Assembly: GCA_910576985.1 (NCBI GenBank)
Contig: CAJTLA010000023.1
Location: 1-22,022 of the forward strand
Direction: 5' to 3'
Length of the DNA: 22,022 nucleotides
From: an uncultured Bacilli bacterium
Lineage (GTDB): Bacteria; Bacillota_I; Bacilli_A; RF39; UBA660
Shown: one piece after another, positions 14,263 through 22,022 of the stretch
Layout: each line of letters begins with the position of its first letter
How positions within the stretch are numbered: the first letter of the stretch is position 1
The notes under the pieces: generated by a model
Told to the model about the DNA's origin: nothing
Seen by the model: only the letters and a program-made list of their open reading frames with translations
Database searches by the model: none
Position numbers and translations under genes: made by a program

Positions 14263-15508
14263 TTCGGAGTTTCTCGATTTCTTTTAATTCACTAACTGTT
14301 ACAACTTGATATCCTTGTTTTTTTAATTCTGGAAGTATGATTTTTAAGGCGTCAACAGTTGTTTTGTAAATGTCATGCATTAATACCGTTTTTCCGTCTT
14401 CTATATCTGTTAATGCTTTTTTCGCAATCTTCTGGCCATTTTTTAATTTCCAATCTTTAGTATCTACATTCCATAAAACGATATCCATATTGATTTTTTT
14501 TCTCAATTGTGGGGTAATTGATCCATAAGTTGGTCTTAATAATTGGATATCATAGTTTAGGGTTTGTTTTACAATTTTGTTTGTTAACTCAATTTGATTT
14601 TTTAAATCTTTTGTTGAGAGACGTGTTAATTGTTTATGATTGTATGAATGATTTCCAAGTTCATTTCCATTTTTTAGTACAAATTCTAATGTTTCTTGAT
14701 AGTTTTCTACTTTGTTTCCTAAAATGAAGAAAGTAGCATTTGCGTTATATTCTTTTAATAAATTTACAATTTCTTTTGTATATTTGCTAGGACCATCGTC
14801 AAAGGTGAGAGCGATAGTAGGTTTTGTAATTGATAATTTTTTGTTTATTGGATGATATTGGAATGTATTTTTTGCTGTTTCTGTATTTTTAATTTCTATT
14901 TTGAAATTTTCATATGGAATTTGATATTTAATGATGCCACTAGAACCAGCAGTGATTTCGTAGGGGTTAAAATATAAAGTAATATTATTTTCTTTAAATG
15001 TAAATTTTAAATTTTCTTGTTCTAATGTGCTTTCTAATTGATTTATTATAATAGAATCTTTGTATAAATGAATGAGTTCCTTTTTTATATTACTTTTATT
15101 TATATTGGCAATATCTGTTAAATTTAAAAATTTTTTTTCTAATTCATCATAGACGAATGTTTTTATGTCATGAATTGGATGTGCTAGATGAAATGTTGTC
15201 ATAAAGGTAGTGAGAACAATATTATGATATCTGTTTCCTATGGTCCAATATTCATAATCAATATTCAATTCTGAATCGTGTAACGAAATTTCTTTTGGAA
15301 TTTGCTTGTGAAATGAATTTTTGGTATCAAATATATATGTTTCTATTTGTTGATCTAATTTTTTGATTCCTGTTAAAGGATAATGAATTCCAATCATGTC
15401 GTTTTCATTTTTTTCGATGATTCCTTCAATAGAAAATTCATTTTTTTGTTTTTGACACCCCATTGTTAAAAAAAGTAGAATGGATAAAATGAAAGTAATT
15501 TTTTTCAT
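14243..15508 (-). CDS. Polysaccharide (peptidoglycan) deacetylase lipoprotein, PdaC-like
   Basis: Secreted lipoprotein (lipobox LTMGC, Cys18) of 421 residues. Residues ~35-205 resemble the DUF4163/DUF3298-type N-terminal domain of PdaC/RsiV proteins (IHYPLTGIKKLDQQIETYI). Residues ~230-410 are a NodB-type carbohydrate esterase family 4 domain: TFDDGP (235-240, metal Asp238), GNHSYNH (metal His287 and His291), RPTYG (325-329), DTKDW and LMHD (376-379). All catalytic motifs are present, so an active N-deacetylase on peptidoglycan or a related envelope glycan, conferring muramidase resistance, is likely; the substrate cannot be read from sequence. AGGTGA lies 7 bases before the ATG. The next gene overlaps it by 20 bases. 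Confidence 0.92.
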   Translation of the reverse strand: MKKITFILSILLFLTMGCQKQKNEFSIEGIIEKNENDMIGIHYPLTGIKKLDQQIETYIFDTKNSFHKQIPKEISLHDSELNIDYEYWTIGNRYHNIVLTTFMTTFHLAHPIHDIKTFVYDELEKKFLNLTDIANINKSNIKKELIHLYKDSIIINQLESTLEQENLKFTFKENNITLYFNPYEITAGSSGIIKYQIPYENFKIEIKNTETAKNTFQYHPINKKLSITKPTIALTFDDGPSKYTKEIVNLLKEYNANATFFILGNKVENYQETLEFVLKNGNELGNHSYNHKQLTRLSTKDLKNQIELTNKIVKQTLNYDIQLLRPTYGSITPQLRKKINMDIVLWNVDTKDWKLKNGQKIAKKALTDIEDGKTVLMHDIYKTTVDALKIILPELKKQGYQVVTVSELKEIEKLRNESKNN

Positions 15509-15526
15509 GATTATTCACCTAGAAAA

Positions 15527-15532
15527 ATTATA
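15527..15532 (-). promoter_or_regulatory. Candidate -10 of the deacetylase gene
   Basis: TATAAT on the minus strand, 18 bases before the ATG at 15508. No matching -35 at 16-18 bases. Confidence 0.35.
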
Positions 15533-15639
15533 TTCAAAATTGTTTGAAACATACAGAAATTTGCTAGAAATGATGGTTGAATAAAAAACAATACACAGAA
15601 AGTTTGTTCGCTTTTAATTTGCCCTTTGAAAATAAAGAA

Positions 15640-15900
15640 ATTTAGGAAGCAAAAAAATTAAAAAGTGAAAAAAACGAAAAAAGAATAAATTGATTTTTCT
15701 GAAAAAAACAAAAATAGAAAAACGTAAAAATGTTATAAAATAAGGGGTAAATAGAAAAAGCAACTTGAAAAAGTGATAAAAAAATAGAAAATGTAAAAAA
15801 ACGTTAATTTCAAAAAAGTGATTTTTTAGAAAATGTTGAAAAACAAAGGTTTGATGAAAATGGCAAAAAAAAACATAAAAAATTAGAAACAATTGTTTGA
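15640..15900. other. A-tract-rich upstream region of the anaerobic RNR operon
   Basis: The 15509-15962 stretch holds no gene on either strand that I can support. From about 15645 to 15740 runs of five to seven A recur at roughly 8-12 base intervals, with further A runs to about 15880. Helically spaced A tracts bend DNA, so this may be an upstream promoter or nucleoid-protein site. No convincing NrdR box (a near-palindrome ACACNATATNTTGTGT-like) is seen. Confidence 0.4.
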
Positions 15901-15925
15901 CTTTTTTGTTAATTTGGACTATACT
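15897..15925 (+). promoter_or_regulatory. Promoter of the nrdD operon
   Basis: TTGACT (15897-15902), a 17-base spacer and TATACT (15920-15925), 38 bases before the nrdD start. Confidence 0.75.
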
Positions 15926-15962
15926 GAAATTGTAGAAAAAATTGAGAGAGGAAATTAGGTTT

Positions 15963-18278
15963 ATGGTAGGTTTAGAAGAACAGGTTGCTACTTTAACAGT
16001 AGTCAAAAGAGATGGTAAAAAAGTAGATTTTAATGGCACAAAAATTGCAATGGCTATTAAAAAAGCGTTTGACCATTTTATTCAACTAGATGAAGATGAT
16101 GACTCAAATAGAATTCCTAAATATACAGAAAAAGATATCAACAAGGTTTATATGGCTGTGATAAAAAAAATAGAAAAGGAATATCAAGAGGAAGAAAAAA
16201 TCAAAATAGAGGATATTCAAGATATGATTGAAGTAGAACTTCAAAAAAAAGGGTATCAAGATGTTTATGAACATTTTTCTGAATATAGAGAACGTAGAGC
16301 ACAGTCAAGACAATTGTTTAGTGATGAAAAGAAATTACATAAATTTTTAAAAACAATTGAAGGTTTAGGATTAAAATCGGCTCATGAAGAAGATACAAAA
16401 CGTGAAAATGCGAATATTGATGGAAATTCAGCAATGGGAACAATGCTTCAATATGGTAGTACTGTTTCAAAGGAGTTTGCGAAAGCTTATTTAATGAAGC
16501 GAAAATATTCAGAAGCTCATGATAATGGAGATATCCATATTCATGATATGGATTTTATGGCAATGGGAACTACTACCTGTATGCAAATTGATTTGGATAA
16601 ATTATTTAAAAATGGTTTTTCTACAGGACATGGCCATTTAAGAGAACCAAATGATATTATGTCTTATGCAGCTTTGGCAGCAATTGCGGTTCAGTCAAAC
16701 CAAAATGATCAACATGGTGGACAATCAATTCCAGCGTTTGATCATTATATGGCACCTGGTGTATTAAAAACATTTAAAAAACAATTTAAACAATCTGTTT
16801 ATGATTTGTTGGATTATTCAGGATTTTTGAATTTTGTGAATATGAATGCAATTACAAAAGAAATTGATAAACTAGAAACAATAGAAGTAAATTTAGAAAA
16901 ATTTGAACCACTGGCAAAAAATTCTGAAGAAGTATTTCACATTTTTGAGGTTTCAAAAGAGAAGGCTTTACAAAGAACTGATCGTATTACATATCAAGCT
17001 ATGGAAGCATTTGTTCATAATTTAAATACGATGCATTCTAGAGCAGGAGCTCAAGTTCCATTTTCTTCTATTAATTTTGGAACAGATATTACACCAGAAG
17101 GAAGACTTGCTAGTAAAAATTATTTGCTTGCAGTAGAAGCTGGACTTGGTCGTAGCGAAACTCCGATTTTTCCAATTTCTATTTTTAAGGTCAAAGAAGG
17201 AGTAAATTATAATCCAGAAGATCCTAATTATGATTTATTAAAGTTGTCTTGTAGAGTATCAGCCAAGCGATTATTTCCAAATTTTTCATTTTTAGATGCT
17301 CCATTTAATGCAATGTATTATAATCCAGAAGACTATCGTACAGAAGTAGGTTATATGGGTTGCCGAACAAGAGTGATTGGAAATGTTGTTGATCCAGATC
17401 GTGCGATTACTCCAGGTAGAGGAAATTTATCGTTTACTTCTATTAATTTACCTCGATTAGGAATTCGACATGGAATTGTTAGTCGTGAAGAAACTGATTT
17501 GAATGGATTTTTTGAAGAGTTAGAAGAAATGATGAATATGGTAAAAGACCAATTGTTAGAACGTTTTGAGATTCAATGTAATAAAAGACTTTATAATTTT
17601 CCATTCTTGTTAGAACAAGGTGTTTGGTTAGATTCTGAAAAATTGAAGCCAACTGATCGTTTACGAAAAGTATTAAAACATGGAACTTTAAGTATTGGTT
17701 TTATCGGGCTCGCTGAGTGTTTAAAAGCTTTAATTGGAAAGCACCATGGAGAAAGTGAAGAAGCTCAAGAATTAGGTCTTAAAATTATTTCATTTATGCG
17801 AAAAAAATGTGATGAGTATTCAGAAAAATACAATTTGAATTTTACTTGCTTAGCAACGCCAGCAGAAGGATTATCTGGAAGATTTATTAATATTGATAAA
17901 GCGATTTATGGAAAAATAAAAGGGGTTACGGATCGAGCTTATTATACGAACTCTTTCCATGTACCAGTTTATTATAATATTTCTATAGTAAAAAAATTGA
18001 AATTAGAAGCTCCATATCATGCGTTAACAAATGCTGGACATATTAGTTATATTGAGTTAGATGGAGATCCAACAGAAAACATAGAAGCATTTGAAAAGAT
18101 TGTTCGTGTAATGAAGGATTCTGGAATTGGATATGGTGCAATTAATCATCCTGTAGATCGTGATCCAGTATGTGGATATGTTGGAATTATTAAAGATGTT
18201 TGTCCAAGGTGTGGTAGACGTGCTGGAGAGGCAGTAAGTGTAGAAAAATTAAAAGAATTAGATTGTTATCATAAATAG
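15963..18278 (+). CDS. nrdD: Anaerobic (class III) ribonucleoside-triphosphate reductase, large part lacking the glycyl-radical tail
   Basis: Reduces ribonucleotides to deoxyribonucleotides without oxygen. From ATG 15963 the product is 771 residues; AGAGAGG upstream supports this over the in-frame TTG at 15942. The ATP-cone is at ~10-100 (TVVKRDGKKVDFNGTKIA). The ten-stranded barrel follows, with GDIHIHDMDFMAMGTTTCMQ, QSNQNDQHGGQSIPAFDHY, FSSINFGTD and TPGRGNLSFTSINLPRLG. It ends in zinc-site-like cysteines (VCGYVGIIKDVCPRCGRR) and a closing CYHK. The expected C-terminal glycyl-radical loop (RxxGYL...RVKH) is absent. It is encoded in the same frame just after the TAG, by the next gene with its own SD. 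Activity must therefore need both polypeptides plus NrdG. Confidence 0.95.
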   Translation: MVGLEEQVATLTVVKRDGKKVDFNGTKIAMAIKKAFDHFIQLDEDDDSNRIPKYTEKDINKVYMAVIKKIEKEYQEEEKIKIEDIQDMIEVELQKKGYQDVYEHFSEYRERRAQSRQLFSDEKKLHKFLKTIEGLGLKSAHEEDTKRENANIDGNSAMGTMLQYGSTVSKEFAKAYLMKRKYSEAHDNGDIHIHDMDFMAMGTTTCMQIDLDKLFKNGFSTGHGHLREPNDIMSYAALAAIAVQSNQNDQHGGQSIPAFDHYMAPGVLKTFKKQFKQSVYDLLDYSGFLNFVNMNAITKEIDKLETIEVNLEKFEPLAKNSEEVFHIFEVSKEKALQRTDRITYQAMEAFVHNLNTMHSRAGAQVPFSSINFGTDITPEGRLASKNYLLAVEAGLGRSETPIFPISIFKVKEGVNYNPEDPNYDLLKLSCRVSAKRLFPNFSFLDAPFNAMYYNPEDYRTEVGYMGCRTRVIGNVVDPDRAITPGRGNLSFTSINLPRLGIRHGIVSREETDLNGFFEELEEMMNMVKDQLLERFEIQCNKRLYNFPFLLEQGVWLDSEKLKPTDRLRKVLKHGTLSIGFIGLAECLKALIGKHHGESEEAQELGLKIISFMRKKCDEYSEKYNLNFTCLATPAEGLSGRFINIDKAIYGKIKGVTDRAYYTNSFHVPVYYNISIVKKLKLEAPYHALTNAGHISYIELDGDPTENIEAFEKIVRVMKDSGIGYGAINHPVDRDPVCGYVGIIKDVCPRCGRRAGEAVSVEKLKELDCYHK

Positions 18279-18293
18279 AGAGAGGGAATGAAA

Positions 18294-18476
18294 ATGGAAA
18301 AACAAGTAGAAAAAGTAGAAACAAGAGAAAAAATGACAGGAGAAGGCGTAGGATTTGAACGCATTAGAAGAATTACGGGGTATTTGGTAGGAACTGTTGA
18401 CAGATTTAATAATGGAAAAAGAGCAGAGGAACATGATCGAGTAAAGCATACATACGACTGTAGTTGTTCAAAATGA
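18294..18476 (+). CDS. Separate glycyl-radical domain of class III RNR
   Basis: 60 residues. After a charged leader (MEKQVEKVETREKMTGEG) comes GFERIRRITGYLVGTVDRFN, then NGKRAEEHDRVKHTYDCSCS. This is the C-terminal glycyl-radical segment of class III reductases; the Gly of ITGYLV is the expected radical site activated by NrdG. It is normally fused to NrdD. Here a TAG and 15 bases separate them. GAGAGGG (18280-18286) is well spaced for the ATG at 18294; the ATG at 18288 is too close. The dedicated SD suggests a settled split rather than a fresh nonsense mutation, although both parts are in one frame. Its TGA overlaps the ATG of nrdG (ATGA), so the three genes are translated together. Confidence 0.85.
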   Translation: MEKQVEKVETREKMTGEGVGFERIRRITGYLVGTVDRFNNGKRAEEHDRVKHTYDCSCSK

Positions 18477-19036
18477 AAATACGTTTATCAGGACCCATTG
18501 AATCAGATAGTATTGTAGATGGAGAAGGCATTCGTACTGTAATTTGGACACAGGGCTGTGTTCACAATTGTTATGGTTGTCACAATCCTCATACACATTC
18601 ATTTGATGGTGGGAGTTTAATAGAAGTTGATGAGATTCTTAAAATTTTAGATGGACTTGTAGGACAGGATGGGATTACATTATCAGGGGGAGATCCTATG
18701 TGTCAGGCAGAATCTTGTGCATTTATTGCGAAGCATGCAAAAGAAATTGGGTTAAATGTATGGTGTTATACTGGATATACATTTGAACAGTTGCTTCAAA
18801 TGTCTGAAACAAAAAAAAGTATATTAGATTTGCTACATTATGTTGATATTCTTGTAGATGGAAAGTTTGTTTTGGCTGAAAAAAGCTTCGATGTAAAGTT
18901 TCGAGGTTCTAAAAATCAAAGAATTATTGATGTGCAAAAAAGTTTAAAAGCAAATAAAGTGATTACAAATTCGAAATATGATGTTTGTGAATCACAAGAT
19001 GTGAGATATCAAAAACCTGAGTATGTATTTGTTTAG
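18473..19036 (+). CDS. nrdG: Anaerobic RNR activating enzyme (radical SAM)
   Basis: Uses S-adenosylmethionine and a [4Fe-4S] cluster to generate the glycyl radical on the reductase. The 187 residues have the radical-SAM motif C29-x3-C33-x2-C36 (GCVHNCYGC), followed by HNPHTHSFDGG, and the SAM-binding TLSGGDPM (GGE-like) motif. The C-terminal half (VDGKFV, FRGSKNQRIIDVQKSL) is typical of NrdG. I chose the ATG at 18473, overlapping the previous stop as ATGA; the in-frame TTG at 18464 has no SD. The gene closes the operon and is followed by a strong terminator. Confidence 0.95.
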   Translation: MKIRLSGPIESDSIVDGEGIRTVIWTQGCVHNCYGCHNPHTHSFDGGSLIEVDEILKILDGLVGQDGITLSGGDPMCQAESCAFIAKHAKEIGLNVWCYTGYTFEQLLQMSETKKSILDLLHYVDILVDGKFVLAEKSFDVKFRGSKNQRIIDVQKSLKANKVITNSKYDVCESQDVRYQKPEYVFV

Positions 19037-19060
19037 AATGAAATGATTCATTCTTTTTTT
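19035..19060 (+). terminator. Terminator of the nrd operon
   Basis: AGAATGAA (19035-19042), ATGA loop, TTCATTCT (19047-19054) with T continuing to 19060; an eight-pair perfect stem starting in the nrdG stop codon. Confidence 0.85.
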
Positions 19061-19077
19061 GTATGATAAAAGCATAT

Positions 19078-20015
19078 CTATTGATATGCTTCAATCTCTT
19101 CTTGAGATAGACCAGTAACTTTCATAATCAGATTAATATCTATGTTTTCTTCTAACATTTTTTTTACGATTTCTGTTTCTTTTTTTAAAGCTCCATCATA
19201 TTCTCCATCTTGATACCCTTGGTCCATGATTTTCCATTCTTTGCTATAGAAATCTCGAAACTCATTATCATTGCTTACTTCTTTTGCCTCATGAATATAC
19301 TCTTCCATAATTTCGTTATCCTTTCCTAATTTGAAAGCTATATTGATATCAGGTATGACTAACGCTAGTAAAAAACGTTCTCCTTCTGTTAAGTTCTCTA
19401 CTCCACTAGTATACCATTTTTTGATTAAATTGGGTACATAAATTTGAATGACAATGATTTTATCAGTGAGAGCTTCATTGTCTTCATCTTTTAGATAATG
19501 GGTATATTTGATTTTGTCTTTTCCTTTGTAAGCATAATTGTTGATATTGATGGAAATGGTTTGTGTGTAATGATATTGACTTCCTATTTTAATTTTGTTT
19601 CCATATAGTCGATTCGCATATTCAAGGTTACGTTCTACTATATACATTTTGCCATTGCAATTGATTTCGATATTGATGGTAGAACCAATGACATGGGCAA
19701 CATAATCTGCTCTTTCGCCTTTGTCGTTTTGTTTTTTCTTATCAAGTTCGTTTTTGCCAAACCTCAAATTATTTAATAAAACTTCATAAGGAACATCTAA
19801 GATATAAGAAAGTAATTTACAACTGTATTTTTTTTATTTTCATTAAAAAACATAGTTTTAAACATAGTGTCTGAGAAAATGGAAAATTTTTCGTTTTCAG
19901 TCATATCTTCTAAACGTTTTAGTTCAATGACATACTGATAATCTGGATCGTTTTTTGTAATGAGAGCACAGTCTTTTAAGAAAGTTGTGTGATCGTTTTT
20001 AAGTTTAATACTCAA
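19078..20015 (-). pseudogene. PD-(D/E)XK nuclease-family transposase (Rpn-like), frameshifted
   Basis: Two minus-strand frames make one protein of about 312 residues. The 5' frame (20015-19797) starts at TTG behind AGGAGG, reads FSDTMFKTMFFNENKK and stops early. The 3' frame, entered by adding one A to the run of eight A (coding strand, 19830-19837), reads KYSCKLLSYILDVPYEVLLN, then RADYVAHVIGSTINIEINCN, and ends MKVTGLSQEEIEAYQ at 19078. The FxDxxFKxxF start, the D-x10-E-x-N nuclease core and the repeat-like C-terminus (MLEENIDINLIMKVTGL) are typical of Rpn/YhgA-type recombination-promoting nucleases. No terminal inverted repeats are seen. Whether the A8 frame change is mutation, slippage-mediated expression or consensus error is open. 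Confidence 0.75.
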
Positions 20016-20058
20016 TGATACTCCTCCTGTTTGATAGACAATGTATCATAAGGAAGAA

Positions 20059-20065
20059 GGGGGGG
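20059..20065 (+). repeat. G7 homopolymer in the intergenic region
   Basis: Seven consecutive G, rare in this AT-rich sequence, lying between the Rpn-like gene (-) and the prepilin gene (+). No coding frame uses it convincingly: ATG at 20069 gives a three-codon stub ending in TAG. Confidence 0.6.
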
Positions 20066-20237
20066 AAAATGAAAGAAATGTAGGATTTGAAAGAAGTAAA
20101 ATTAGATTTTAAGTATTGGATGAATAAAAAAAGAAATTTGGTTAATGAAAGAAATAGAAATAAATAAGGTTTAATGTTTTGAAAAATTTCTGTTAACCAT
20201 ATAGTTACAAAGTGACAAAATTCGATAAAAAAAAGGT

Positions 20238-20243
20238 TATACT
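20238..20243 (+). promoter_or_regulatory. Candidate -10 of the prepilin-like surface gene
   Basis: TATACT at 20238-20243, 52 bases before the ATG. GTGACA at 20212-20217 is 20 bases away, longer than usual for a -35. AGGAGG at 20282-20287 is a strong ribosome binding site 7 bases before the ATG. Confidence 0.4.
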
Positions 20244-20294
20244 ATGTTTATAGAATAGATTTCAATTTTTGAAATTTTTTTAGGAGGAAGGAAT

Positions 20295-22022
20295 ATGAAA
20301 GTAACAAATAGTAACCTAGGGGGGGGGCATAAGGAATAAAGCCTTTACCCTAATAGAACTTTTGGCAGTCATTATCATAATCGGAGTGATTGCGTTAATT
20401 GTGGCTCCAATCATATTAAATGTCATTGGAAAATCAAAGAAGGCTGCATTTGAACGGAGTATTGATGGAATTATAGAAGCAGTTAGGATTGATCATCATG
20501 ATGATAATTTCTATGCTCCAAGATTATATTTTTATGAACAAGAAAAATTAACCTTATTAACAGTAAATGATAAAAAGAGAAATGAAAATGTTAAGATCAG
20601 TGGAAGAATTGATGGAAATGGATTTATTTATGTAGATGGTGATGGAAACATCATCATCGACAATATTTGTAACAAAGAGTATTGTGCGAATGGAAAAGAA
20701 GAGGATGTAGAAATTACAGAGAATCCAACAGGAAAAATACCAGATTTAAATAAAGAAGATCCAGTGATTAGTTTAAATGGGGATTCTACTGTTTATGTGG
20801 AACTCAATGGTGCTTATAAAGAACTTGGAGCAGTAGCTCGGACAAAAGCAGGAGATGCTTTAGAATATACGACTGAAATAAAGAAAAATAATGAAGTAGT
20901 GACTAGTATCGATACTTCAGTAGAAGGAACTTATGTTATAAAATATGAAACAAGTAGTAATGAGAAAACAGTCAGTGTAGAAAGAACAGTAGTGGTATTA
21001 CAAATGATACCAGTAATTACAATGACAGAAAGTAATGAAACATATGAAAAAGAAAAAGAAGTATTGATTACTGTGAGTGGAGTAAGACCAAATAAGGTAG
21101 AATCATTTACCTATGAAATCAAAAAAGATGGAGAGTCAATCAAAAAAGAAAGTGTGTTAGGATTAACAAAAACACTAACATTCAATGAAACAGGAATTTA
21201 TGAAGTAACAGTTACAGTAACAGATAATAATAATCATACAAATGTGTTGACTAAGACTTATAAAGTAGATTCATTAGGTCCAACAATAACATTTGAACCA
21301 GAGACAGTGAATCTAGAATCAGAAGAAGTAGAAGGATATGATATCTTTACAGGAGTAACAGTGACAGACAATGTAGATGGTGTAATTGAAAATAGTCAAA
21401 TTATAACAACAGGAACATTAGAGAAGATTCCAAATACTTATAAAATTACATATACAGTAAGTGATACACTCGGAAATCGTAGTGAAAAGATTAGAACCTT
21501 TGTAGTAACAGATCAAACAAAACCAGAGATTGTGATTACACCAAATGAAGAGAGTAAATTTGTAAAAAGTAAAACAGTCACAATTACAGCAACAGACAAT
21601 ATCAAAGTAAATCGTATTACCTATGTAATTATCAAAGATAATGTCAGAGGAGAAGAACAAACAATTGATTCAGGAGGAAAAGTAACATTAGAAAATGGAA
21701 CAGGAAATTACGGAATAGAAGTAACAGCAATAGACTCTAGTAATAACACTAAAACAGTAAGTAGTGGAATTTATAAGTTAGATAATACAAAACCAAGTAT
21801 TACAGTACCAGAAAATACAGTGGTTAAAATTACAGAAGCAACAGGATATAATCTGATGACAGGGGTAGTAACAAGTGATAATAGTGGAATCACACCAACA
21901 GTAGAAACAACAGGTGGATTAACAGCCATGTTAGGAGAACAAACTGTGAGTTATAAGGCAATCGATCAAGCAGGAAATGAGACAACAGTAGTACGTAAGT
22001 TTACCGTAGTAGAAGCAGAAGG
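20295..22022 (+). CDS. Prepilin-like Ig-domain surface protein, 5' part, out of frame at a G9 tract
   Basis: ATG 20295 has a strong SD. With nine G (20319-20327) translation gives a 14-residue peptide ending at TAA 20337. With eight G the frame runs uninterrupted to the window end. It has the leader MKVTNSNLGGGIRNKA, then FTLIELLAVIIIIGVIALIV, a class III (type IV prepilin) signal with cleavage expected before Phe and Glu at +5. A globular pilin-like part (~40-135) follows, then Ig-like modules: a DUF5011-type domain from PVISLNGDSTVYVEL (~150-230), and repeats carrying DNVDGVI, TDQTKPEIVI, DNTKPSITV and VSYKAIDQAGNETT. It is probably a surface-displayed pilin-like adhesin. No alternative start lies in the main frame between its last stop (20317) and the hydrophobic helix, so this copy should be off. 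It continues beyond the window. Confidence 0.85.
20319..20327 (+). repeat. G9 tract, putative phase-variation switch
   Basis: Nine G directly inside the coding start of the prepilin-like gene. The tract encodes Gly-Gly-Gly of the leader that is cleaved off. Lengths of 5, 8 or 11 G would restore the long frame; 9 G gives an early stop. Confidence 0.75.

Noticed and set aside
15614..16039. Minus-strand 141-codon Phe/Leu-rich frame
   Set aside because: Product of the A-tract region read in reverse and overlapping the start of nrdD; low complexity and no SD.
18276..18278. TAG recoding (pyrrolysine or suppression) joining NrdD to its radical loop
   Set aside because: TAG ends several ordinary genes here (nth, recA, rny, the PBP gene), and the downstream part has its own well-spaced SD, so separate translation is simpler.
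21418..21660. Minus-strand 80-codon Cys/Phe-rich frame
   Set aside because: Antisense shadow of the Ig-domain surface gene.
1..22022. CRISPR array, tRNA genes, prophage or complete insertion sequence
   Set aside because: No regularly spaced direct repeats, no tRNA cloverleaf with CCA-proximal TTCGA arm, and no terminal inverted repeats around the Rpn-like gene were seen.
1..22022. Mycoplasma-type genetic code (UGA as Trp)
   Set aside because: Trp is encoded by TGG throughout, and TGA ends the deacetylase gene and the radical-loop gene.

Overview
The window is low-GC, AT-rich DNA from a walled, anaerobic member of the Bacillota, probably a gut Bacilli/Erysipelotrichales/RF39-type lineage. 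The sequence reasons are: UGA, UAG and UAA all act as stops (so not the Mycoplasma code); strong AGGAGG-type ribosome binding sites; a Bacillus-like type B RNase P RNA; and gene order matching two B. subtilis core neighbourhoods (dnaD-nth facing recU-ponA, then gpsB-rnpB; and rodZ-like ymfM-pgsA-recA-rny). A bifunctional PBP and a peptidoglycan deacetylase-like lipoprotein indicate a cell wall. Class III ribonucleotide reductase indicates anaerobic growth. The lineage is an inference.

Layout. 2-1366: 3' end of a large surface protein with a formylglycine-generating-enzyme/C-type-lectin-like C-terminus. Its last ~165 bp differ sharply in composition and look like a variable region of a diversity-generating retroelement. 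1419-4171: HU, CCA-adding enzyme, DnaD and endonuclease III on +. 4228-7795: PBP1A-type synthase and RecU on -. 7965-8659: a 29-aa micro-ORF and an unrecognised gene broken by two frame changes. 8767-11762: gpsB, rnpB, rodZ-like, pgsA, recA. 11781-12279: gene remnant, then the rny promoter and rny (to 13833). 13870-15508: membrane protein and polysaccharide deacetylase lipoprotein on -. 15509-15962: A-tract-rich leader. 15963-19036: anaerobic RNR operon with the glycyl-radical tail as a separate gene, then nrdG. 19078-20015: frameshifted PD-(D/E)XK nuclease/transposase-family gene on -. 20295-22022 (runs off the window): a type IV prepilin-like, Ig-domain surface protein whose leader is encoded across a run of nine G and is out of frame in this copy.

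The most notable biology is at the two ends. One surface gene has a putatively diversified lectin-like tail. The other has a poly-G switch inside a cleavable prepilin leader, where changes of tract length would turn the adhesin on or off. If the second gene also ends in a lectin-like tail outside the window, these cells could combine phase variation with targeted sequence diversification in one surface-display family. No reverse transcriptase or template repeat is visible here, so this is a hypothesis. The housekeeping core is conventional apart from the split NrdD. Several disrupted frames lie at homopolymers, so consensus indel error must be excluded before biological conclusions are drawn.
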